Assembly (NCBI GenBank): GCA_022592445.1
Contig: JABYQR010000003.1
Coordinates: 62,001 to 126,000, forward strand
Direction: 5' to 3'
DNA from: Cytidiella melzeri
Lineage: Eukaryota; Basidiomycota; Agaricomycetes; Polyporales; Irpicaceae
DNA: 64,000 nt
Part shown: positions 11,310 through 23,925 of the stretch, one piece after another
Layout: each line of letters opens with the position of its first letter
How positions within the stretch are numbered: position 1 is the stretch's first letter
The notes under the pieces: generated by a model
What the model was told of the DNA's origin: nothing
The model's database searches: none
The model's input: only the letters and a program-made list of their open reading frames with translations
Position numbers and translations under genes: made by a program

Positions 11310-14070
11310 GCCGGAGGCTGGCAACGATGTTTACGACGTGGACAGGGATGTGACTTGGATCGCAATGCCAGCATCATCGTCAGCCTCCACGGCCAATTGA
11401 AGCAGTCCGAGCAGGATGTACCGAGGACTGACAATGTCAGCAGAAGCACAGTGCCAATTGCTATATAATCCGCTGCAAGTCATGGTCAGCACATCGTCTA
11501 CTCTTTCTTCTGCTCCGTCTCCTTCTCTCGGGTTTGTCTTGTTTTTTCCTCTTCTCCTCTGTTTTCTTCTGCTTTGTTCGCTTCGCCTTCAAGTTACACG
11601 TCGCTCTACAAGAAGCAAGACTTCCCTTCCTTCGCAGCATGGGGTTCAATACTTTTATCAACAGCGTCAAGACACTCCGTGGGGAGAAGACCCAGAGCAT
11701 CGCCGTATCTACCAAGGTATGTCTCCTCTCTCATGTCTGCTTCATCCGGCTAACTCATGGGCTCAAGGACGAGACTGGCACCAACGCCTTCACCAAAGCC
11801 ATGGTACGTGATCGAAGACAGTTCCAAGAATGTCTGCTCATACATTTGTTGCAGAGGCAGCCTCCGGAAGAACTCGAGGCAGAATTCATCCTCGACCTCG
11901 CCGCAGCTCTCAAGTCACTGCTTCCAGAGGAAGTGAAGCCTAATCTCTACAAGTTCAACCCAGAGGTACGTCTCTAACGCTGAAACATTCTGAAGTGTCT
12001 TCTGACCTTGCATATCTTAGGAGAAGACCCGTCCTGCGGAGATCAACGTGATTGTCAGCCACCCTGCAGCCAAGCCCAAGCCTGTCGCGGACACCGAGGA
12101 CATCGTCAAGCATCAATCCGCCCCAACGACGATATTCACCACGTCCAGCGACTTCTCCGGCAAAGCTGTCGACGTCACTATGAAGGCAGCCGTTCCGACA
12201 ACCAGGCACGTCTCCTCTCGAGAGGACTTCGAGGTCATCCGCATCCTTGGCCAAGGTGACAAGAGCAAAGTCTTTCTTGCTCTCAACACGCAGACCGAAC
12301 AGTTCGACGCACTCAAAATAACCCCGAAAGCCGGGCTCAGCGCGACCGATCGCTCTCGTATCTCCAATGAACACCGTTTTGGAAAGCTTCTCGGCGACTG
12401 CCCATGGACAGTCGGATTCAAGGATAGCTTCGAGGATAGTAAGAATTTCTACACTGTCACGGTAAGTTCCTCTTCTTTCAATGGAGCTTGTCATCGTGAC
12501 CCTCAACATTGCTGCACGTAGGACTACTGCTCAGGGAACAGCCTACGCCAACGGCTTGTCAGCTTTGGATCGCTTACTGAGTCTGCAGCGAGACTTGTTG
12601 CTGCCGAACTAGTAAGTTCTCAAGTGCCGTGGGTCGACATCACAACAAACTTACTCACGTGTCACATCAGATTGTCAGCGTCGAGTCCCTCCACAAGCGC
12701 GGCATTGTCCACGGCGACATCAAGCTCGACAACATCCTCATCGACGAAGATGGTCATCTGGTCTTCACCGGCTTTGGACGCGCCGTCACTAGCCAAGAGC
12801 ACGCCTGGGGACAACGACAGCCAAGTTACAAGTTCAGGGATGCACGACGCGCCCATGCTTCATCTCGAGAGGGCCGCCCCCCCTTCTTACGAGGAAGATA
12901 TCTACAGCATGGGTGTCTTCATTCGTCATCTACTTTGTCCCCAAGTACGCTCGCGCTAATCTTCTTCTTGGAGAAGTGCTAAGCTTTCATTGGCAGTTGG
13001 CTTCCAGCGCCAATCAAACCTCTCAGTCTGCCGATGATGATCTCAGCCAGCAGTCTCCAGTAGCAAACGATTTTGTCCAAAAGGTCCGCTTCACACATTT
13101 CCATTTTTTGGCTGTCATTCTTACCACTTCCTCTAGATGCTTGAAGCAGTTCGCGGCGACGCACGACCGTCTCTCAACTGAAGGCTCACCGGTTCTTCGA
13201 GGGAGTGTAAGTCTTTCCTTACAACGATACTATAAACAGTCGACTTGAAATAGCACATAGCAACTGGGATAGTATATCCGCTAGGCTCAACACAAGCTTG
13301 CACCGGGAGGTGTTTCGATATGCACAGCCTATCAACATGGCAAGTCTCTTATGTTTTGCGCTTGACATACCCTTACTGACCGTCTTGTTTTTGGTGGTTT
13401 GTGGAATTTAGTGGGATGTACCACCCGCAGGAGAGCCAACCGCCCAGCTCCCTGCTTCACATCCGACATCCCGCACCTTCTCCATCTGCAATCTCCCAGA
13501 CCAAGTGCAGTCCAAACGAAGGGACCATTCACGGATGGTGAAGCTCACTCCGTACAACCCCCTGACGCTTCCGAAATTCAATTCTTCATGCTCACTTTCA
13601 TCTTTCTGCCCCTCCTTCTCTTTCTTCATCTGCTTCCATTTCTTCCATCTATTCCTCCTCTTCATTCTCATTGTCTACGTCGTCATTGCGCACGCAAGAC
13701 GTCGCCAGCTACGAATTTTTCGATACCAACATCGCAGACGCCTCGCCCTCCGTCGCCTTCCCTGAGGACGACGAGGAAGCCATATACCCGGGGAGCAACA
13801 TCGGGCTGCTAGGATCCTCATCTGGATCCACTGCCACCTCCCATGTGGTCGCACGAGGGACGGCGACCGCACAAGACAGGCTGGCAGGACGCTCTTCCCT
13901 GACGAATACACCTCCATCACCTTCTACTCCAGGCAAAGCACCGCCAGCGCCTACTTTCTGGTTCCGTTTCTACCGTGCCTGTGCATTCTCACTTCGGAAA
14001 ATGGCTGTTCTTTGGTTCGAATGAGCGGACTTGTTGGCAGAACGCATAGTTCCTGATTTTTTCACTCTCT
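11310..14070 (+). repeat. Left arm of a long inverted duplication (kinase-like locus, copy 1)
   Basis: This segment matches, in reverse complement, about 33290-36060. Exons, introns and flanks align: for the 147-residue exon 4 product I count 7 amino-acid differences between copies. Homology can be followed from about 11310 (GGCTGGCAACGATG versus GGCTGACAACGACG in the other arm) to past the stop codon at about 14070. Ends are approximate. The arms are separated by about 19 kb of unique sequence. Confidence 0.9.
11639..14024 (+). pseudogene. Kinase-like gene, copy 1, frameshifted
   Basis: This copy has the same exon layout as the copy at 33321-35716: MGFNTFINSVKTLRGEK.. (11639-11716), short linkers, then a kinase-like domain from FEVIRILGQGDKSKVF. 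It retains the ATP-site Lys (DALKITPK) and HGDIKLDN in the catalytic loop, but the DFG motif reads GFG (FTGFGRA). Three lesions are visible against the other copy. A C7 run at 12877-12883 (C6 in the partner) throws the PPSYEEDIYSMG block out of frame. One base is missing near 13140-13170, before CTGAAGGCTCACCGG. One base is extra near 13602 in the Ser-rich tail. One intron after ..INM uses gcaagt as donor. I predict no full-length product. Confidence 0.8.
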
Positions 14071-14341
14071 TTTTCGCTTTCTTCTTCTTTTATTTTTTCC
14101 CTTTTTTGTACATGCAGCGTCATGGAGATCAGGCAAGACTCAAGTTGCCTCTGGTCCCTTTCGCTCTGGAGGTTTGTCAGATATCGTTCCAAGGATGAAT
14201 ACACGTAGTCCTTCCGCCATGTTGCCGATTCGTTGATGAAATGGACGCTACTCGAGCTTTCACACTTGTACATTCTAGTTTTCTCGCAATTCGGTGTAAT
14301 CATATCTCTGCTAGTATTCTTATATCAGGCTATCATACGTC
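14025..14341. other. Convergent 3' region with pyrimidine tract
   Basis: The space between kinase-like copy 1 and CCZ1 contains a C/T-rich stretch at about 14055-14108, the counterpart of the purine-rich tract at the end of copy 2. No gene was seen. Confidence 0.6.
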
Positions 14342-16745
14342 TTAACATTGTCCACTAAACCGATTGACAACGCTGGCAAGTCTGTTGTCGACATCAGTGA
14401 GAGTGTTTTCCTTTCGCGCCACTTCCATGTAAACCTCTCCCTGTGCAGAACCGACGTTGCCGGCGATGTCGAGGTTGCGACGACCAAGATGCCAGTGTTG
14501 TGGGTTCTGTCCACGGGAGAACACTTCCACTACGTCTAGATCACTGTAAATTATTAGTACTAGATAACGATTGTTTCCAGTAACAGGCGGGATACTCACC
14601 TGCGCAAGACCTCGCGTGCAGCAAAAAGCTGCTCGGAGGATGACGAGAATCCCGTGGAGGATAAAGTGTATGCTCCTGTGGAGAGGATGTGCGTGTCCTG
14701 TGGCTCTAAAATCTTCGTGACAGTAAGGACTGAGCCTTGCGATTCGCTGATCCAACTATTAACACCCATAACTTCGCGATCGTAGGAACGCTCCGACTTA
14801 CCGCTCATGCGCTGCATGCAACGTCTCATTCACGTCGTCAAGCAGAATAGCCACGTGCTCCGCCAGCGAGTCCAGGTTGACATCCTGATTTTCTTCGCCG
14901 ACGAATGCAAACGTCAGGAATCCTTTCTTCATCAACGACCAGAATATTAACCAAAGGCCATAGGATGATAATACGGCGCTTACTGTAGCATGGAAAACTC
15001 GTTTGCGTGTGGTGCTATGCTCTTGTGAGCCCGGATCTTCTAAGTAGACAGGCGCGCTGAGGAATGTCGGTGGTGGTTCGTGCTCTGACGGCGGCCTAGC
15101 TGTCAGCGGGCTCGCTAGGGCGTCTTGAGTTTCAGCTTCAGAAACAGACTCCTTTGGGTCGTACGTATTATGCGAGGAAGCGATATCGTCCATGAGACCA
15201 TATTCTACCCCCTTAACGTTTTCCGTCGCGACAACCACCGCCTCTCCTGTCTCCTTGTAGTGTGACGCGTTGTCGTCTTCGATCCCTGACCCTTTAACTC
15301 GGTCAGCAGGCGTGTCAACCAAGGCTGCAGCACTAGCGCACGCAGGTGACGACCGGGAAGACAAATGCACATTCTCCGACTCTATCGCGTCCTGCAAAGA
15401 CTCAGTGTCAATTTCCGTCTCCGTCTCCGGCCTCGACAAATCTGAATTCCCTTCTGCTTCTTGCTCTTGCGGTAACGGCAAATTCTCAGACGGGGGGAAA
15501 TGCGTCGTGACGGCTGGCGTTGTTGACTTTGAGGAAGATCCTTTGCCGAACGTGAGTCCTGTCCACATCCATTTGAGATTTCGGACGTCCATGTTTGCGA
15601 ACGGGTTAGACATGACCTTCGTGCCTTCGGTCGTCTTTTTCTCCGTATTAGAGTCTTTGTTGATGGCGACTGTAGTGTCTTGGACGGCGGTGAAATCCGC
15701 GTCAGCTGAGTCACCTACTGAAGGAGGTGGTGGCGGCGGTATGCGCTGCATGACATATCTAGAGAGTGCAGCGGGATAGTGAGAATCTAAAAGAGCAGTA
15801 GATGGTAGTAGGAACGGTGGATTGAGTACGAATGCGATATGATTTGGGATGTATTGCTCGACAAAATGATCGATTACGGGCATAACATCCTTGTAGTACT
15901 CTTGATGGAGAGGTACGCCTGAGCCGTTACATTAGCCTGAGGACAAGAAACACGTGTTTGTAGCCTTACCAAGTTGTTCTCCGAACTCTACTCCGTCTTC
16001 GAAGTCCCATTGCCATGCCCACACAGTGAAGAACCTCTCGAGTTGTAATTCAAGAGCTGCTTGTCCGAGCAAACTTAAGATCGAACTGAACGACCCATGA
16101 GTAAGCTGTTTCGTAAATCTCAGCTTCTCGACGTGAACTGAAGTAGACCGTGCACGCATACCTTGAATTGTTGATACGCGTTCAGAATCTGTTCTCTCAG
16201 CGCTGCATCTTGTACAGAGCCGTCATGATACTCAAATCCGGCCGCCTGGGGAGCCGCATCCTCCTGCCCTTTGCCTTTTGCAGTTGGTTTCGCCTTCGCT
16301 TGACGAGGCGTCTTGGCAAGTTCTACACACTGCCAGCGACCTGTTCAATCAACCTCCGGCTCGGTGTATTCAACGTGAATCGCCCAATATCACTTACTGC
16401 ATGTATCCAAAACGCAGGCTCGGGGGAAACCATGATCATACGCCGCGACTGCGAATGCGTACTTTCACAGATATCTGCGGCGTTGAACATGCTAGTAGCA
16501 AATTAAAGCAGCCGGATGTATATTAAATATAAGAATGCTCACCTTGCAAAGTTAACTAAAGCCTTTGAAAGACCGACTTGTCTGAGTATTTTATCTCTGG
16601 ACACTGCCCTTTCCCTACTCGTATAGAAGAGGATGTGAGCTTGCTCTTCCGCATCTTCATCGACATCGGAGGACACTGAAGACGCAGGCTTGAGCGTTGG
16701 ATTGTATATCGTAAGATATAGCAGAGATGGTGGCAGCCTATTCAT
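14342..16745 (-). CDS. CCZ1: Vacuolar fusion protein CCZ1 (Mon1-Ccz1 Rab7 GEF subunit)
   Basis: Ccz1 pairs with Mon1 to activate Ypt7/Rab7 on late endosomes, autophagosomes and vacuoles. Seven exons by hand: 16543-16745, 16398-16491, 16162-16329, 15970-16105, 14802-15918, 14600-14755 and 14342-14543, giving 691 residues with all phases consistent. The first longin domain is clear: PSLLYLTIYNPTLKP, then DEDAEEQAHILFYTS and VGLSKALVNFASMFN. HGSFSSILSLLGQAALELQ and FFTVWAWQWDFEDG follow. Exon 5 encodes a long, low-complexity acidic insert between the longin parts. The C-terminus ends the third longin-like region (HWHLGRRNLDIAG). It is divergent to BRAP2, with 165 bases between the starts. Confidence 0.92.
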
Positions 16746-16910
16746 CGTCAGCTCGAGGACAGTGTGGATGGTGGTCGCGGACGTCGACAGTCATGAAGAT
16801 GAGCGCCCATAATACGGTACATGGCAATACAATTGTGCACTTTCGTTAGCTCTCTTCCTACCACCACCCTCAGCAGCTCGGAATGAGCTTGTATCAATAA
16901 TTACAATAAA
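16746..16910. promoter_or_regulatory. Compact bidirectional promoter, CCZ1 / BRAP2-like
   Basis: Only 165 bases separate the two divergent start codons, so both promoters must share this interval. An A/T-rich run (aataattacaataaaatg) directly precedes the BRAP2-like ATG. No classic TATA box was seen. Confidence 0.6.
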
Positions 16911-19273
16911 ATGCCAGAAGGCTACCACATACGCATAAGTGTAACAAACCCTGAACCGGCAGCATTTATCTCTACGTCTTCATCCTTCAAGCAGACTCAC
17001 CTCCAGGCCTCGTGCTCTACATTCATTCCTACCTCGCTGTTTCAGCCATTGCCTGCACATCCGCAGAAAGCAGTTTCTCGGAGGTATACGATACATCATC
17101 CACGATCAACGTCAAAGGAAGAATCTACGAGAATTGCGGACAGCGTCGAATACAATAGCAAGAAAGACTATCGGTTCGGACCACTGCGCGTGGACTGGGT
17201 GGATTTTGATACTATGGACCTTGAGGGATTGAAGAAGGGTAGCGCAGGGAAGGAAAAGGAGTCGCTTATACACAGTTAGTATGTCATTTTTGTGCAGATC
17301 CTGAGCCCTCTGGGGCTGTGGCCACTACCGATACTCTCACTGGTATACATGCGCACACAACCGTTCGGTCGTATGCAAACGCATACCATGATGATCAGCA
17401 CTTCAAGTGTTATCATGAAGCTCAAGAAATACATTTTGTTGACCCTTTGTCCCTGTTTAGGAGGTCCTGCCATTGCGTCCTTCACCACTACAACTCGCTC
17501 AAAATCCGGCACCACAAATCTTCCCGAAGGTATTGTGCATATCTACCGCGAGTTGCCTCAGCAGACGTACTCCTCCGTTGCCGCGTCTTCACTCTCACCT
17601 CCTCCTCCTGTTGCATCTACGCCGCATTTGGGAGGAGAGAACGCCAGTGGAGGAGTGCTCATGGGTGTATTAGCTATACCATCGTGGATGACACCGTCAG
17701 ACTTTCTGGCCTTTGTCGCACCTGCTGCTGAAGGAATGGCACATTTGCGTCTGATACGGTAAGCTTACGACAATCACCTAGCCAATATATATGTGTTCAA
17801 GGCGATTCGTGCAGGGACACTGCCCCTAACCGGTCCATGGTCGTCATCAAATTTAGAGACGCAACGGACGCAGCAGAGTTTGCAGAAGCATACAACGGCA
17901 AGCAGTTCAACTCAATGGAGGTAAATTCCAGCTCATCCACTTGCTACGAAACCTCGCTAAATTCGAAACCAGTCTGAAATATGCCACGTCGTGCGCATTC
18001 TTTCAATTGAGATTGATACGGCAGATGACGTCTCCCAAGCAATAGCACGCCTAGGCAAAACAGAATCTGACATTTATGAGCTACCAACATGTCCTGTATG
18101 CCTCGAGCGCATGGACTCAGCGGTTACGGGGCTCGTCACTGTCCCTTGCTCGCACACTTTCCATTGCTCGTGTCTCAGTAAATGGGGCGATAGTAGGTCT
18201 GTATCTTATCATGCTTTCCCTATCTTTGCGCTCAACTGACACGTCTGTGACGCAGGTGTCCTGTATGCCGTTATTCCCAAACTCTTCTCTCTTCCCATCC
18301 AACCTCAGCCAACACCTCTCGTTCCAGCGTTCCCATACCCTTCGCATCGCCGTCCTCTTCCTCCACCTCCCACTGCTCTTCCTGCCCTGCGCCCTCCCCA
18401 GGATCCCCAGCGCTTTCGTCCAGTAGCTCCAACTTGTGGATCTGTCTGATATGCGGCAACATCGGATGTGGACGCTACCGCCGTGCCCACGCCCAGGCGC
18501 ACTACGAACAAACCACACACTTGTACGCTCTAGAGCTCGAGACACAAAGGGTGTGGGACTATGCAGGGGATGGCTATGTCCATCGACTCATCCAGAACAA
18601 GGCAGATGGGAAACTCGTCGAGTTGCCTTCTGCTGCATCATCGCATACTATGGGCGGCAGTAACCGAGAAGGCGGAGGGGGAGGCCCGAGTGCAGCCGAT
18701 GCACTGAGCGCGGAGAAGATCGAAGCGATAGGGATAGAGTATTCGTATTTGCTGACCAGCCAGTTGGATTCGCAACGGGCGTACTACGAGGCGCAGACGA
18801 ACGAGATGAAACAGCAAGTCGATCAGCTCAAGGGGCTCGTGGAGAAACTGAGCGCCGATGTCGAGACGAATGCGAAGCGGATGCTCGAAAAGGAAGAGCT
18901 ACGGAGAAGAGCTGACGAGGAGCGCATGGCCGAGCTTGAGCGTGCGAAGGCAAAGGCGGAAAAACGAGCAGAAAAGTTTGCAGAGCTGGCGAAGGCGTTA
19001 GATAGGGAACTGAAGAGTGAAAGAGCGCAGAGCGAGGGGCTGCTGAAGAATTTGGCTGCTTCGAAAGAGTGCCTGGAAAAGATGGAGGAGGACAAGAAGG
19101 GGTTGAAAGCAACGGTGGCGGAGTTGGAGGAGCAAGTGCGGGATGTCATGTTCTTCGTCGAGGCGAGAGATAAGATTGAGAACGCGGAGGGTGCGGTGGG
19201 TGAAGCTGCTGGTGGGTCGCTCGAAGTGCCGGTGTCGACGAATGGGAAGAAGAAGAAAGGAAAGAAGGGATGA
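16911..19273 (+). CDS. BRAP2/Etp1-type RING and UBP-zinc-finger E3 ligase
   Basis: This is the homologue of BRCA1-associated protein 2 (human BRAP/IMP, yeast Etp1). Six exons by hand: 16911-17274, 17298-17342, 17461-17758, 17815-17920, 17973-18196 and 18256-19273, giving 684 residues with consistent phases. In order it shows the BRAP2 RRM-like domain ([19 protein letters not shown].., [20 protein letters not shown]), a RING-H2 finger ([23 protein letters not shown], residues about 311-350), a UBP-type zinc finger ([27 protein letters not shown], about 386-455) and a long coiled coil ending in a Lys-rich tail. The family binds ubiquitin and modulates Ras/MAPK or alcohol responses; the role here is inferred. 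Intron 1 is only 23 bases as drawn, so that junction is uncertain. Confidence 0.9.
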
Positions 19274-22200
19274 TTGGTTTTACCGAAACGGCAGGAATGT
19301 CGATCTTTGCATGATCACCGCGACGATCGCGGTCCTCTATATACTACAAAGAACTTGGGTTGCTCGTACGTCGTCTTGCGAATTCAATGCTTCATCTTCG
19401 GCAAGAGCTAAAGGATCAGCCAGGATCGCCTATACACGAATAGGAGAACGTCGGGGTACGAATGTAGTATGTCTACAGAGAAACCTTGAACTATGCCGGC
19501 CTGTTTCACAGTCACGGACGCCAGCGAGGAGCGATCTCACTATTACACATCGCGGCGGTTCGCCGGGAATATGTGAGCACCAGTGATACAAGTCGCTGTG
19601 CTTAATACCACCAGAGACACCTGCAACCACACACTGGTTGCCGCTAAATTCGATCTCGTAAGTCATGCCGTTACCCAGCATAAGCTTCCTTTGAAGGCAC
19701 GCTCAGTGTTGATCCTCACATTTACCTCCGCGGGATTGGCTCTCAAATGACAAAACCTCACCTTCGAGACCCTATCTTGCTCGTTCACTCTGACTATTCA
19801 GGTTCTGTCATCATTTGACAACTAGTCTGTCACCGCTGGAAGCGCCACAACCCATTGCAGATACTTTCTCTTGTGACTTGTATTGCGAGGAAGGCTCACC
19901 ATTCACACACTCACCCACCACTCCGTTCTTTTTGGATACGCTCCCTCTTCTCACCCACTGTCCTACTCCCAAACACTACCAACATTCGAAGTTCCAGTTC
20001 GTAGCATCGTGCATACTTCATTCACCTCGATCGTGTAGCCTCGCCCTCACTCTCCGAAGCCATCTTGGTCACCTAGCATCTCTCCTCGACCTCGACCACC
20101 CCGACTCCCCGACCGCCCCACGCTTGATACCCGTCGCCCGAGCAAGTTGAAGAGCAACAATGAATGTACCAATAATAGTGACGTGTGGGACTCACTATCC
20201 TTACGCCGACGATCCTTTGACACTCAACCCATATCCAAAGACTCTCGCTACCCATTATATACTGGGTATATCTCCGTCAAAGGCCCCAGGGACACCATCT
20301 TCCCGCACTCCTCTAGTGAAAGTCTGAGGATCATGTTGAGGTTATATGAGGCAACGACACAATTTAAATGCCGTCAGAACATGAAGAAAACCATATAGTG
20401 GCGGGCAACGAGGCGGGGACATGGATGCGGGGAGTGGTGGCGAGATGCATGCTATCGTTGCGTGGTGGATTGAAGGAAACTACTCTAGCTTACGGTAAGC
20501 TCCGTATGTATTCGGATGTGAGCAAGCACTGCAGAAGCTCAATAGTCGTTTTGTTGTATTCGGGTCTGACGGAGGGGCGTGGCGGTAGCTTTTTATTGAC
20601 AACAAATGTCCGTCTCTTTCAGACGTATTAAGTTCTTCGTGTGGCCGTCGATTACGGCTATGCGGTGCCTGTTATACGCATAGATCTTTTTTGAGATAAG
20701 ATACTCACGAGAAGTTGAACGTTCAAAGCTTGTGACGTCACAGAACGTGCACAGTGACAAATGCAACCTTCGCGCACGCACTGGCCACAGCACACAAGCT
20801 TTTCGACCACGGCCAGCAGTCGCCGCGTACACGTACATTGAGGCGGTGTCGATCAGCGGCGTGCCTTACAAGGTGACTCCTCCTGCTCCCCCAGGTATCG
20901 CGAACCTTCTCGCGCGACAACTTTTAAGCAATATTCCCATGTTCAGATTAAAGTCGGTGATCGGAGGAAGAAGAAGCGTTGGACTGAGCAGCCACAAGGT
21001 GTGCCTGATCCCATCTTTCTTCTTTCGCTTCTCCTCGACAGTCAGCGCGCCGAGTTTATCACGATCGCATGTAGCCCATAACCAACACTTCTCCCTATCG
21101 ATCTTCTGCAGCCCTCACTTGTAGCCTAAGCCAGGTCCTGTTGCATGCAACTTGGTTTAATCTGTTGCTCTGCTAGGGGGCTACGCTGCGCCATCATCAC
21201 CGCTGTGCCCTGCAACGAATGGACGCGGGATCTAGAACATCCGTCGAAGGAATCGCATTCGGACCCGGGCTCGACCCTTGATGAGCTCGATTCACTGACA
21301 AGTACACAACGCTATCTTTCTTCGTCCATCCGTATGCACATGTTGATTGACATTCGCACTCGTGCGCGAAAAAAGTGGCATCGCCATGGGTAATGTAAAA
21401 AGGTCAAAAGCTTGAAAGTATGCAATATTCAACACAGCTCTCCAATGTACAGCCATCGATTGTCAGTGAAACTTTGTACCACAACACCTCCTGTCTGGCC
21501 AACACACGACGTGGGATCGTGCTGCGTGCGGTGCATGCGGCATCTGGCTCTAAGCGCGACAGAACTATGCGAGACGGTCTATAGATTCTGCGTTCGATGT
21601 GATAAATCACGCAATGCAAAGTCAAGTATGGTAGTAGCAATGCCTTTGACACGAACGTTGTAACTTGCCAAACCATAGCCTGACAGCCATTTCAAAGCTA
21701 TACACATGCTCTCTTCATCAATGGTTTGGCGTGATCTAAATTTTTGCCTTGTTCAAAGGATCCGAGGTATGGGGAGTCCATCCAGATCTCGAGCTGTGCA
21801 GAGGCGTCCCACATATCAATCATGAAATGGCTTGTTTTGGAATTCTCTAGAGAATCCAAACGTCCAAACGTACGGCGGATTGATTCTGTCAATTGGTCTG
21901 GATTTCGTGCAGTACACCATATACTCAAGATCGGGACGGTACCGGTATAAAGCCAATACGTGCGGTATCGTTGGAAGCCAACGCGGTTGTCAAGTAGCAG
22001 GCGGGCACCGCTGCGGGGGTATTGGTAAGCGCAACACATGACTGTCTGACGGGGACTGTACCTACCAGACGGTTGGAAGATGGTGGCTTGAGTGTAGTAA
22101 TCCTCACTGCAATCCGACTCACGGGTAGTTAGACTGCGTTGCGCTGTGTTCTATAATCTCAAGATTTTGTTGACAGGGAAATGCACAGCCACCCCCGTAT

Positions 22201-23803
22201 TGTTTCCCCCACACACTGAGATCGCTCTGGTAGATGCGCCCGCGGTGAGTGCATCGATGGGGAGGGCCAGCCTAATTCGAGCACAGATCCAACAACTTGA
22301 TGGCTAGGGGAGTTTCAACAAAAACGGTCTAGTCTAACGATTAATCAACGCCGGGCACGTACCAGCGGAGGAGGAGCTGTCGTTGTATGCTCAGGATCCA
22401 CAACAGTTCGATCACTGCCGAGGGCAAGTATATTCTTTGTGGACAGTGGTGGGAGTCCCTCTCCAATACTTTCTTGGCAGCACTCGGAGACAGGCAGCTG
22501 ACATGGGTATTTTTGAGTCCGAGTCCTTAGGTGAGCTCTGTACAGCAAAGCAGTGAAAATAAAGTAGCAACGGGCCTTCAACGTTGCACGACGTGGCCGA
22601 ATTATCAGATAGGAGGTGTGTCTCAGTGATCTGCTTACCTCGTCCGTTTGACTCCTTGCTCCTATTACACACCGCCTTCGTCGCTTCGTAAAGCCCTTCC
22701 CAACGGGGGTGAGGATCAGCGAACGTACCTGTTTTTTCTTGTTTTCTTTGCATGCGCAGGCTTGAACACGAAGCTCATGGGCGCTTATATTGTGACGTAA
22801 TCACACGACTTTGAAACAACTGACCGATCGCCACCCCCCGTGCCAGATGGTTTTTTTTTCGTATGGGGGACGCTAATAAATTTCGTTAGGAGGCGTTCGT
22901 TCGTTTATTGTACTAGAAACGCGAGTGGAGATCCAGCTCGATTTGTACAATGTGCAGCAGCATACAGTACAGGACAGAGAGGGGGGACAAAGAGAGACGG
23001 GCAACATCGTCCAGTGTTGAGGTGATCGGTTACAGTTGGGCAGTTTTGAGTCCGGAGAATGCACCGCCATGTGGCAAATCGTGGCCGTGGCCGGAACCTT
23101 AGAGCCATTTTGCGTTCGGTATGCAGACGGTGAAAGTGAAACCGGAGCTTCAGGGTGAACAAGATGGGTCGATGTCTGATTTAGCAGCCAAGTGGGGAGC
23201 AAAGTTCAGGCTCGTCGTCCCCCGCCCATTGAGGTGGAACAACCTTCCGTCGACGCCATGCGTTGTGTGCCGGGTTAAACGTTTGTAGGCAGACATAGAG
23301 GACCTGATTCCAGAGCACTGGGTTTTTTTGAAACATTTTCGGATGAGAACCGATGGTTGTGAAGAAGAGATCACAGCATGGCGGGCCTCCTGGGGGCGCT
23401 GTCGTTGGATACTCAAATTAGTGGTAACTTACTGCATCAATGTTGAGAAAAAAAATTTGAGCAAGTTCCGTCGAGCGGGGATGCGGAGCAACAAGCATGC
23501 GTTGCGGAGGGGAGGTTCCGAGTCGAGTTGCGTAGATGATGACCCGACGTTTGTCTGCCAGAGCGTATTATGGCGGTCGTACGTTGAGCATGCTGGGTAT
23601 ATGCACCCGCAGAGTGTGTATGCAGCGTATATGCGCGTTCAAGCAGTGTATGCGGTCGTCCAGGCACGAGTGGGGAATCAGAGCGATGCATCTGCCATCT
23701 GATGGGACCGCATGGGTGGGCACACAGTTCAAGATCTGGTCGACATTCCCTTTTCCGGATCATGGGCCTCCCTTCCTGCGATCAAACTCTGAAGAGAAAT
23801 GGG
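19274..23803. other. 4.5-kb gene-free region
   Basis: I find no ORF with recognisable homology, no convincing spliced gene and no tRNA. All open frames here are short and lack family motifs. The right part is the promoter region of the sugar transporter; several CreA/Mig1-like hexamers (CTGGGG near 23390, GTGGGG near 23195 and 23670) are present, but such short motifs occur by chance. Candidates are a large regulatory region, a non-coding RNA or decayed mobile DNA. Confidence 0.5.
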
Positions 23804-23810
23804 TATATAA
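23804..23810 (+). promoter_or_regulatory. TATA box of the sugar transporter
   Basis: TATATAA lies 116 bases before the ATG at 23926. It is followed by a C/T-rich leader that contains the repeat CCCACATCACT twice, a usual core promoter layout for a strongly expressed fungal gene. Confidence 0.7.
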
Positions 23811-23925
23811 TCAAGTCCCCCACCCCCGCCCTCTGTTCCTCCTCGCGGTCTTCCCCACATCACTTCCCCACATCACTCTTGTGTCGCGCTCACCGCTCAC
23901 AGCGTCACAACTCCAGTAGTCAACA

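Noticed and set aside
14342..19273. CCZ1, BRAP2-like, Vms1 and Ubp12 as one functional cluster
   Set aside because: They share broad themes (ubiquitin, vacuole) but are standard housekeeping genes with separate promoters; no evidence of a co-evolved system.
19430..19681. 83-codon minus-strand ORF with a Cys-containing C-terminal part
   Set aside because: No signal peptide or homology that I recognise; not supported as a small secreted protein.
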